43,160 bases of DNA from NCBI GenBank assembly GCA_036274495.1, contig DASUFP010000115.1, positions 1-43,160 of the forward strand. Reading direction: 5' to 3'. This stretch comes from DASUFP01 sp036274495. Lineage in GTDB: Bacteria; Bacteroidota; Bacteroidia; AKYH767-A; OLB10. The notes beneath the pieces were generated by a model. It saw only the letters and a program-made list of their open reading frames with translations, ran no database searches and was not told the origin of the DNA. Positions 22,556 through 30,131 of this stretch are shown here, piece by piece (position 1 is the first letter of the stretch; the number at the start of each line of letters is the position of its first letter). The position numbers were made by a program, and so were the translations under genes.

Positions 22556-23794
22556 ATGAAAGCCACTCTAAAATTGTTACTATTGAATTTATTGCTAATT
22601 GGCACAGATTCTTATTGTCAGCAATATGGTTGGATACAAAGAGCATCTATGACTCAAACCGTATCCAGATATGCCGCAACTTCATTTGTTATCGGAAATC
22701 AAGCCTATGTTGGCTCAGGATACACCAATGCTAACGTTAGGAGACTTGATTGGTGGAGATATGACCCTATTTCCGACGACTGGACGGAAGTGTCAGGGAT
22801 GAATACTTCACGATTCTCAGCTTGTTCATTTTCAATCAACGGAAAAGGTTATTGCGGATTGGGCGGTTCTTCGTCTGGATCACTTAACGATCTTCAGGAA
22901 TATGACCCAATTTCTGACACCTGGACTGCCAAATCATCACTTCCATTGCCCGGAAGATACGGATCGGCCTCATTTAGTATTGATGGAAAGGGATACATAT
23001 GTTTTGGAAATACCGGTTCAGCCTCCGGCCCATTTTCATCTCTGTTATACGAATATGACCCTTCTACTGATTCATGGATGCAAAAGACAAGTTGTCCAGG
23101 TAACATGCGTTATGGTGCCCGTGCCTTTGTATTAAATCAAAAGGCATATTTATTTGGAGGTACAATTTCCTTGGGACTCCAATCTAATGATCTTTGGGAA
23201 TACGATCCTATTACAGATACTTGGACACAAAAATCTTCAATACCGGGGCCAATCCGTGATTACCCCATTGGTTTCGTCTTAAATAATTTGGGAATCATAG
23301 GAACAGGTTTTAATAACAGCAATGTATTAAATGATTTTTATGGATATGACCCCACAACTGATACCTGGATTACAATTCCGGCTATTCCTGGCACCAATCA
23401 GCAACGATGGGCAGCCACCGCATTCAATATCGGTAGTAGAGGATTCGTTGCAACAGGGAACACATCATATTCTACCAATTTGAAAGATGATCTATGGGAA
23501 CTGGTACTATTGACAGGCATATCAGACCTCAGTCAATTCTCTTCATATGAATTCAACATTTCCGAAATTCCATCAGCCAATGCTATTTTAATCCATACAA
23601 CTTTTCCTTCTCCACAACTACTGACAGCAGAAATACTCTCAATTGACGGTAAGTTAATTCAAACTTTTCGTCTTACCGGTGAAACTACAAAGGCAACAAT
23701 TGAAGATATTTCAAAAGGCGTTTATATTGTTAGATTTGTAACTGATAATAACACCCGAACTGGAATCTCTAAAATGGTGTTGACCGGAAAATGA
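22556..23794 (+). CDS. secreted six-bladed kelch beta-propeller with T9SS type A sorting domain
   Basis: A 412-residue protein with a signal peptide (about residues 1-21). Five blades end in a conserved YDPxxDxW motif (YDPISDDWTEV, YDPISDTWTAK, YDPSTDSWMQK, YDPITDTWTQK, YDPTTDTWITI), and a sixth blade runs from RWAATAFNIGSRGF to DDLWEL, closing a kelch propeller. Residues about 335-412 form a T9SS C-terminal domain (LTAEILSIDGKLIQTFRL ... ISKGVYIVRFVTDNNTR). The protein is therefore predicted to be exported through the outer membrane by the type IX system and cleaved or anchored at the surface. Ligand unknown. The DNA is AT-richer than the housekeeping genes. It converges on the FkbM gene with 9 bases between stops. 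Confidence 0.88.
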   Translation: MKATLKLLLLNLLLIGTDSYCQQYGWIQRASMTQTVSRYAATSFVIGNQAYVGSGYTNANVRRLDWWRYDPISDDWTEVSGMNTSRFSACSFSINGKGYCGLGGSSSGSLNDLQEYDPISDTWTAKSSLPLPGRYGSASFSIDGKGYICFGNTGSASGPFSSLLYEYDPSTDSWMQKTSCPGNMRYGARAFVLNQKAYLFGGTISLGLQSNDLWEYDPITDTWTQKSSIPGPIRDYPIGFVLNNLGIIGTGFNNSNVLNDFYGYDPTTDTWITIPAIPGTNQQRWAATAFNIGSRGFVATGNTSYSTNLKDDLWELVLLTGISDLSQFSSYEFNISEIPSANAILIHTTFPSPQLLTAEILSIDGKLIQTFRLTGETTKATIEDISKGVYIVRFVTDNNTRTGISKMVLTGK

Positions 23795-23803
23795 AAAGTA
23801 AGA

Positions 23804-24655
23804 TTAACAGTTGAATTTAAAAATACCCAATCCGATATCCCTATTATCATCATAAAAAGTTAACTTCCCCTCCGAACTTGCTTCAAATGATTTGTATCCC
23901 ATATTACGGAGAAATTCATAAACTTCATCTGCTCCACTGTTGAATTTTTTAAGGTTTGCATCCAGAATTTCAATATAAATAACTGGTTTAGCCGATTCTA
24001 AAATACTAGCTAACCCTTTAATAACGTTCATTTCATTTCCTTCAACATCTATTTTTATTAAATCAGGATTACTTATTCCTTGTAAAGTAAGGGCCTTTTG
24101 TGCATTTAGTACTTTAACTACAACTATTTCCCCTGAAAAATTTCCAGGTCTAACCAAGCTGGTCATTCCGCTATTCTCTTCTGATGAAATAAATAAATCC
24201 AACGACCCATCCTGATCAGACAAACCTGCCTGAACAGCAACTACCCTATTTTCATATTTATTTAAATTTATATTTTCTGAAAGTTTTTTAAATGTAACTG
24301 GTGAAGGTTCATAGGCAATTATTATAGTGTTTTTAGTTGTTACTGATGCGGCTAACAATGAAAAGTAACCTACATTAGAGCCAATATCTACTATTTGCTT
24401 ACATAAAACTGCATCTTTACGCCAGCTAGCAGTTTCATTTCGCTCATATTTATAATCACCAAAAAAATAAATCAACTGTTGCACCCAATCTTCCACCCAT
24501 AGATTCATTTTAAACCCGGTGCGCGTATCAGCTTGTAAACACATACCTTTGAACAAACCCGTCTTTCCTAAAAACAACAAGACCGGAACCTTACCGATTT
24601 GAAGAGGAAAATATCTTGTATAAAGCCGAACAATCTGAATAATTAATTTTTTCAT
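23804..24655 (-). CDS. FkbM family SAM-dependent methyltransferase
   Basis: A 283-residue protein. The SAM-binding motif is VDIGSNVGYFSLLAASV near residue 91-107, followed by IIAYEPSPVTFKKLSENINLN and the FkbM-typical DLIKIDVEGNEMNVIKGL near 198-215. FkbM enzymes O-methylate sugars or other hydroxyls; in glycan loci they cap or decorate the saccharide. It is the last gene of the minus-strand polysaccharide block, one base after the GT4 gene, and belongs to the AT-rich part. Acceptor not predictable. Confidence 0.9.
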   Translation of the reverse strand: MKKLIIQIVRLYTRYFPLQIGKVPVLLFLGKTGLFKGMCLQADTRTGFKMNLWVEDWVQQLIYFFGDYKYERNETASWRKDAVLCKQIVDIGSNVGYFSLLAASVTTKNTIIIAYEPSPVTFKKLSENINLNKYENRVVAVQAGLSDQDGSLDLFISSEENSGMTSLVRPGNFSGEIVVVKVLNAQKALTLQGISNPDLIKIDVEGNEMNVIKGLASILESAKPVIYIEILDANLKKFNSGADEVYEFLRNMGYKSFEASSEGKLTFYDDNRDIGLGIFKFNC

Positions 24656-24656
24656 A

Positions 24657-25829
24657 TCAATTCATGATCGAATCATACAATTTATCAAATGACTCTGAGA
24701 TATCATCAAGTCGTAACCTGTTTCGCACTGCATTTCTAATCTCGGAAGGATTATAATTTCTGCAGGAATCAATCATTTTTAAAAGTGCATCCACTAACTT
24801 TTCTTGATTACCCGGCTCAATCAAGATCCCCTCTTTTTCAGTAATATATGTCTCGGGCCCCTGACATCTTGTAGATATAACAGGGAGACCACTTAGTAAA
24901 GCTTCTGCGGTTCCAATTGAGAACGTCTCAAAAAAACTATTCAATAAATAAAAATCAGCTTTATTTCGCCATTTAACAATTTCATCTTCATTAATGTAAC
25001 CAGTAAGAATAATGTTTTTTGAACTAATTTGGTTACGTGCAATTTCTTCCAATATTTTTTGTTTATCAGGTCCGTCCCCGGCAATAACTAGTCTGAAGTC
25101 AGGTCTCAGTTGAACAATCTCTTTAACTGCCTTTATCATACCAGTTATATTTTTAGCATGATCATCAAAAGTACATACCGTTAAGGCCGTAACAGGACCT
25201 ACATTTCTATTTTGTGTTAATAATTCATTTGGTAGACTAATCACATTTGATATCAAATGAATTTTCTCACCAATTCCAAATTCATCAGCAATTCTTTTAC
25301 CCAAGGGTTCCGAAACAACTGTTACAGCATTTGATTTCGAGAATATTCGTTTTATCATCTTTCGAAAAACAGATGATAATGAAAAATATCGTCCATCCTG
25401 GTGAAAATAACCCGACCAGTGTTCGGTTATCACCATTGGTAAACTATTTAACCATATTACCGGAAATAAAAACACACCTGTCGGATAAATAACATGCAAG
25501 TGAATAATGTCAAAATGAAATTCGGATTTTCTAATATATCTCCATACAATCCAGTTCATTTTTATAAAGGATAAAACCATCCTAAACGGATTTGTTGATA
25601 AAACAACAGGAAATATTGTTTCAGTAAGATCAATGTCGGAGGACTCATTTTGAACAATTGTATTATTTTCTATACCCTTATCTTTTATAAATTCAAAATA
25701 AATCACCTCAACATGATTCAGTCTGGCAATTTCAATAGCATGTTTTTTTATAAAAAGACCTTTTACGGGATCAGCCTTACCGGGATACCATGAGGGAATT
25801 AGCAATATATTTTTTTTTCTTGCCTTCAA
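24657..25829 (-). CDS. glycosyltransferase family 4
   Basis: A 390-residue GT-B enzyme. It begins ILLIPSWYPGKADPVKGLFIKKHAIEI, typical of GT4 acceptor domains, and has HLHVIYPTG near 131, ITEHWSGYF near 154, the inter-domain TALTVCTFDDHAKNITGMIKAV near 214 and the donor-site E-x7-E type region NSFFETFSIGTAEALLSGLPVISTRCQGPETYI around 298-330. It probably adds a hexose or related sugar to a lipid-linked surface glycan (inference). Part of a tightly packed minus-strand run: 6 bases after asnB, 1 base before fkbM. AT-rich relative to asnB and wecB. Confidence 0.92.
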   Translation of the reverse strand: MKARKKNILLIPSWYPGKADPVKGLFIKKHAIEIARLNHVEVIYFEFIKDKGIENNTIVQNESSDIDLTETIFPVVLSTNPFRMVLSFIKMNWIVWRYIRKSEFHFDIIHLHVIYPTGVFLFPVIWLNSLPMVITEHWSGYFHQDGRYFSLSSVFRKMIKRIFSKSNAVTVVSEPLGKRIADEFGIGEKIHLISNVISLPNELLTQNRNVGPVTALTVCTFDDHAKNITGMIKAVKEIVQLRPDFRLVIAGDGPDKQKILEEIARNQISSKNIILTGYINEDEIVKWRNKADFYLLNSFFETFSIGTAEALLSGLPVISTRCQGPETYITEKEGILIEPGNQEKLVDALLKMIDSCRNYNPSEIRNAVRNRLRLDDISESFDKLYDSIMN

Positions 25830-25835
25830 AGTCCT

Positions 25836-27668
25836 TCAAACAGATTTCATCCACTCACCCAGAACAGCTAAACGCCATACCAGGGTAGCGTATTTATTAT
25901 TTCCCGACTTATAATCCTTAAAAATGTGTTCGGTTTCAGCTTTCCGGATAAACGGAAGGTCTTGCGGTCGGCTTTCAAGCAAATGTGCCAGAGGGCCCCG
26001 AAGCCATTTATTTTCTCCCGGTGTTACAAATCCTTTCTTGTCTTTTCGCCGGTAAATTGCCTGCGGTAACACAGGTTCCAGTGCTTCCCTAAGGATGTAT
26101 TTTGTTTCAAGATCATGAATTTTATCGTCATCGGCGAGCGCGAAACAGAATTCAACCAGCCGGTGATCGAGGAACGGGACGCGCGATTCGACCGAAAAAG
26201 CCATGGAATTGCGGTCTTCGTATTGCAATAACGACGGCAAACTTGTTGTGAACAACAGATTGTATAAAAAGGAAGTCAGTTTTGTTCCCTCTTTTTTGGG
26301 CAACGTGAATGGCACCGGATGCTTTTGTGCGCTTGTAAGAAACGGATTGTAATTACGGTACTCCATTTCGTATAATGTCTGCTCCGTACACACCGACGCA
26401 ATCAACGACTTGCCGGCATGCGCTACCGAAGCTTTGAAAGTATTTGCCAGACGACGATTTACCTGTAATTCTGTTTTAAGTGCCTTGACGGGATGTACGG
26501 CATGAATCATTCCAGCAACCAGCCGGTAAAAAGAGTGCATGTATCCTCCAAGGTATTCATCGGCACCTTGTCCATCGAGCACCACTTTTATACCACCTTC
26601 CCTGATAAGTTTCATTAAAAAATACTGTGACATAAACGATGAACCGGAAACCGGAACATCGGCATGGTAGAGCGCACGGGTAAAATGTGCTTCAACATCA
26701 CTATCGGCAGGATTGAAATAAACCGGTTCAACTGTTGGATACTTCTTTATTACTTCCCGAATAAAAGGGCGTTCATCCACATCGCCGTCACCATCATAAT
26801 AAATACTGAACGATTTATAGGGTAAACCGGGATGCAGTTGCTGCACCATTGAAACTATGGCACTGCTGTCGAGTCCGCCGCTTAAACAGCTTGCCACAGG
26901 CACATCACTACGCAGGTGAATGCGGATGCTTTCACGGAAGAGCTCGTCGAATCGTCGACACTTTTCATCAAACGACCCCGTGAACCGGTTTGAAGTCATC
27001 ACATCCCAGTAACGTGATACAGTAACCCTCCCCTGCTCCACCACAAGGTTGTGAGCCGCAGGTAATGCTTTCACCTTTTCAAAGTACGTTTCGTCATTAT
27101 ACGATAGCCAACCCATTTGCAAACCCCTTGCAACCTGATTCAGGTTCAGGTCGTTTTTGAAAACAGGTGTTTTCTTAAGCGTTTTTATCTCACTGGCAAA
27201 ATAAAATCTGCCGCCATCATTAATGTAATACAACGGCTTGATACCAAACCGGTCCCGTGAAATAAAAAGCCGTTGCCGCTTTTCATCATAAATAGCAAAC
27301 GCCCACATACCAACAAACCGTTCAACACAGGCATCACCCCATTGCCTATACGCATGGAGAATTATTTCGGTATCGGAATGTGTTTGAAAAGTATGTCCAA
27401 GTGCTTTCAATTCCTCTCCCAGCTCAACATAATTATATACTTCGCCATTGTAGGTAATTGCCAAGTTATCAAAAAGCATCGGCTGATTGGCAGCCGCACT
27501 CAGGTCAATAATACTAAGGCGGTTGTGTCCCAGTGCACAAGTGTCGAAATGCAGGCTGCCTGTTGCATCGGGACCCCTGTGATGCTGAATGTGGAGCATT
27601 CTCTCAAGAATAGCAGCACGCTCCTCGCGGGATATTTTGCTGTCAATGAGTCCTGCTATTCCGCACAT
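25836..27668 (-). CDS. asnB: asparagine synthase (glutamine-hydrolysing) family amidotransferase
   Basis: A 610-residue class II glutamine amidotransferase. C2 at the N-terminus (MCGIAGLID) is the glutaminase nucleophile; RLSIIDL near 50 and YNGEVYNY near 73-80 complete that domain. The synthetase domain has the PP-loop SGGLDSS at 263-269, LDGQGADEYLGGY near 370 and SVESRVPFLDH near 500. All key residues are present, so it should be active. In glycan loci, AsnB homologues often amidate uronic acids or other carboxyls rather than make free asparagine; the position between wecB and a glycosyltransferase favours a role in surface glycan modification (inference). Spacing is 7 bases from wecB and 6 to the GT4 gene. 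Confidence 0.92.
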   Translation of the reverse strand: MCGIAGLIDSKISREERAAILERMLHIQHHRGPDATGSLHFDTCALGHNRLSIIDLSAAANQPMLFDNLAITYNGEVYNYVELGEELKALGHTFQTHSDTEIILHAYRQWGDACVERFVGMWAFAIYDEKRQRLFISRDRFGIKPLYYINDGGRFYFASEIKTLKKTPVFKNDLNLNQVARGLQMGWLSYNDETYFEKVKALPAAHNLVVEQGRVTVSRYWDVMTSNRFTGSFDEKCRRFDELFRESIRIHLRSDVPVASCLSGGLDSSAIVSMVQQLHPGLPYKSFSIYYDGDGDVDERPFIREVIKKYPTVEPVYFNPADSDVEAHFTRALYHADVPVSGSSFMSQYFLMKLIREGGIKVVLDGQGADEYLGGYMHSFYRLVAGMIHAVHPVKALKTELQVNRRLANTFKASVAHAGKSLIASVCTEQTLYEMEYRNYNPFLTSAQKHPVPFTLPKKEGTKLTSFLYNLLFTTSLPSLLQYEDRNSMAFSVESRVPFLDHRLVEFCFALADDDKIHDLETKYILREALEPVLPQAIYRRKDKKGFVTPGENKWLRGPLAHLLESRPQDLPFIRKAETEHIFKDYKSGNNKYATLVWRLAVLGEWMKSV

Positions 27669-27675
27669 GGCTGCA

Positions 27676-28818
27676 TCAAACTTTGCTGAAACACTTTACA
27701 ATTTCACCTACAGTAAATTCGGCAGCTGCTCCATCACCAAATAGGGGCTTGAAAAGCAGCTGATTTTTGACATTCCTGAAATGGTGAAATGCATCTTCAA
27801 TACGTTGGGGATCGGCATCAACCAGCATGGCGCATTGGCTTTCGATCAGCTCAACCCAGGCTGTTTCTTCCTGAAGTATAATACAGGGCTTATGAAAATA
27901 ATAAGCCTCCTTTTGAACTCCTCCCGAATCGGTGATAACCATTTCAGCTTCGGACTCAAGCATGATCATGTCGAGATACGAAACAGGTGAAATAATTTTT
28001 ATCCCGGGTTTATTTTGAAATCCACCTCCCGATGTTTCGAGCACTTTGGCCGTACGGGGATGCAAGGGAACCACAAACTGCGTCTGTTCGCGCAGTGCTA
28101 TTGCTGCCAATGCTTCAAAAATATTTTTTAAACGACCCCTATCGTCCGTGTTATTTTGCCGGTGCACTGTAACAAGAGAATAGTTTCCGGGAGTAACACC
28201 CGTTACATGCAGCACTTTGGATTCTTTCAATGCAATATCACGAAAGTAAATGCTGTTGTCGTACATGATGTCGCCGCAGTGGAACACTTTCGGGTTATCG
28301 ATATTCCACGGCCCTTTGTTGTTTTCAGGAAATCCTTCTCTGTAAAGATTCCTTACTCCCGTAAGTGTAGGTGAAAACAAAAGCGTGCTTACATGGTCAC
28401 ACATAATTCTGTTGATCTCTTCGGGCATGTTCTTGGTAAAGGAACGCATGCCTGCTTCAATATGCACTATAGGCACACAGCACTTTGACGCCGTAACAGC
28501 ACCGGCGAGTGTGGAATTGGTATCACCGTAAAGTATTACCAGATCGGGCTGTTCTTTAACAATGATCTCCTCCAGTCCAATGATAATTTTAGCTGTCTGA
28601 ACCCCATGACTCCCCGATCCTGTCTGTAAGTTGTAATCTTCTTTTGGAATTCCGAGTTGTTCAAAAAACACTGCCGACATTTCCTTGTCGTAGTGTTGCC
28701 CGGTATGAACAAGAATTTCTTTTATGCGACCGGCAAAATGGTTGCGTATGGCGCGACTGATAGCCGCTGCTTTGATAAACTGGGGGCGTGCCCCTATAAC
28801 TGTTAATGCCTTAATCAT
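27676..28818 (-). CDS. wecB: UDP-N-acetylglucosamine 2-epimerase (non-hydrolysing)
   Basis: A 380-residue enzyme interconverting UDP-GlcNAc and UDP-ManNAc. Motifs: TVIGARPQFIKAAAISRAI at the start, VHTGQHYDKEMS near 38, VILYGDTNSTLAGA near 93, HIEAGMRSF near 119-127, PEEINRIMCDHVS and the C-terminal MVITDSGGVQKEAYYFHKPCIILQEETAWVEL around 292-324. Length is normal. It supplies ManNAc-type precursors for surface polysaccharide. It overlaps the upstream glycosyltransferase by 4 bases (ATGA), which places it in one transcript. Confidence 0.94.
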   Translation of the reverse strand: MIKALTVIGARPQFIKAAAISRAIRNHFAGRIKEILVHTGQHYDKEMSAVFFEQLGIPKEDYNLQTGSGSHGVQTAKIIIGLEEIIVKEQPDLVILYGDTNSTLAGAVTASKCCVPIVHIEAGMRSFTKNMPEEINRIMCDHVSTLLFSPTLTGVRNLYREGFPENNKGPWNIDNPKVFHCGDIMYDNSIYFRDIALKESKVLHVTGVTPGNYSLVTVHRQNNTDDRGRLKNIFEALAAIALREQTQFVVPLHPRTAKVLETSGGGFQNKPGIKIISPVSYLDMIMLESEAEMVITDSGGVQKEAYYFHKPCIILQEETAWVELIESQCAMLVDADPQRIEDAFHHFRNVKNQLLFKPLFGDGAAAEFTVGEIVKCFSKV

Positions 28819-30119
28819 TTTGCGATAGATTCTAAAACGGCTGCCAGTTTGCCTGTAAGTTCTTTTCTTGAATACTGCTCAATAGCACCTGATGGCGATG
28901 TTGATTTACCGGCTTTCCAGTTAAAAAAGCATTCATTCAGATATGCGCTTATCCCTTTCTCATCGGTAAAGTTAAAACAATGACCCGAACCTGTCTCATT
29001 CAGTAATCCGGCTGCATCGCCATCGGTTGGCCCGATACACAGGATTTGCCTGCGGGCGGCGATGTATTCGAACAGCTTTCCGGTGAGGATCCCCCTGGCA
29101 TTTGGCGTATTGTTAAGTACCAGCAGCAGGATAACTGCGCGCTGCTGGGCTGCAGCAATCCTGTTATGGTGTACATACTCGGTATAAACGGTATAAGACT
29201 CAAGACCCGCGGCCTTAACGGCATTGCGGACTGAAATATCCACCTTTCCCGTAAGATTCACCTCAAGGGCAGCAGCAAATTCGGGATTTTGTTTTACCAG
29301 CGCCGCAAGTGCATTCCACAAAGCCTCAGGATTGCGCGTTTTAACAAGGGTGCCTATGTGCGAGAGGGTGAATTTAGCCGGACGCGGAGTATTCAGATCC
29401 GGAATATCATCGGTATCGTATCCGTTGGTAATCACTTCAACTTTTCTACCGCTTATTTTTTCAAATTCCTGTTGCATCGTTTTTCCGATTACCACAACGC
29501 TGTTTGCGCCGGTTACTACACTTTTTTCGAGACGATGGTGTTTGCGGTCGGAACTACCGGTGAGCATCAGATCTTTGTAGTAGTCGATGTTGGTCCATGG
29601 GTCTCTGAAATCAGCAAGCCAGGGAATGCCGGTTTTACGGGCAATCTGCAATGCAATAAGGTGCATGCTATGGGGTGGTCCGGTAGAAACAATAGCATCA
29701 ACAGGATGCTTTTGAAGATAGGAAAGCAAATATTTTACCGATGGTTTAATCCAGAAGCACCGTGCATCGGGAATAAAAAGATTACCTCTGAGCCAGACAG
29801 AAATTTTTTCAGCGATGCCCGGTTTCTCTTTTTCAGAGAGGAAGCCTGTGTTTATTTTATCTTCGGACCCCGCACCAATAAATTTCTTGTATAACGAATA
29901 GGGCTCCCAGATAGGACGGCGTATAATTTCAATTCCTGCGGGTACATCTGCCTCCAGAGAGGGATCATTTACCGGCATTTCGCCATTCAGAGGGGTATAA
30001 ATGACGGGCGACCATCCAAAAGCCGGAAGATACTTGGTGAATTTTAACCAGCGCTGCACGCCTGCGCCGCCTCCGGGGGGCCAGTAATAGGTTATGATCA
30101 GAACTTTTTTTTGTGCCAC
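28815..30119 (-). CDS. glycosyltransferase (GT4-like)
   Basis: A 434-residue GT-B type enzyme beginning KVLIITYYWPPGGGAGVQRWLKFTKYLPAFGW, a common opening in Bacteroidota GT4-like enzymes. The first half contains AIVSTGPPHSMHLIALQIARKTGIPWLADFRDPW (near 140-172) and VVVIGKTMQQEF; the second half has FTLSHIGTLVKTRNPEALWNAL near 258 and GILTGKLFEYIAARRQILCIG near 355. Donor and acceptor unknown; it fits the surface-glycan block. Twelve bases lie between yfhO and this gene, and wecB overlaps its end. Confidence 0.88.
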   Translation of the reverse strand: MAQKKVLIITYYWPPGGGAGVQRWLKFTKYLPAFGWSPVIYTPLNGEMPVNDPSLEADVPAGIEIIRRPIWEPYSLYKKFIGAGSEDKINTGFLSEKEKPGIAEKISVWLRGNLFIPDARCFWIKPSVKYLLSYLQKHPVDAIVSTGPPHSMHLIALQIARKTGIPWLADFRDPWTNIDYYKDLMLTGSSDRKHHRLEKSVVTGANSVVVIGKTMQQEFEKISGRKVEVITNGYDTDDIPDLNTPRPAKFTLSHIGTLVKTRNPEALWNALAALVKQNPEFAAALEVNLTGKVDISVRNAVKAAGLESYTVYTEYVHHNRIAAAQQRAVILLLVLNNTPNARGILTGKLFEYIAARRQILCIGPTDGDAAGLLNETGSGHCFNFTDEKGISAYLNECFFNWKAGKSTSPSGAIEQYSRKELTGKLAAVLESIAK

Positions 30120-30131
30120 GCAGGAGTCCCT

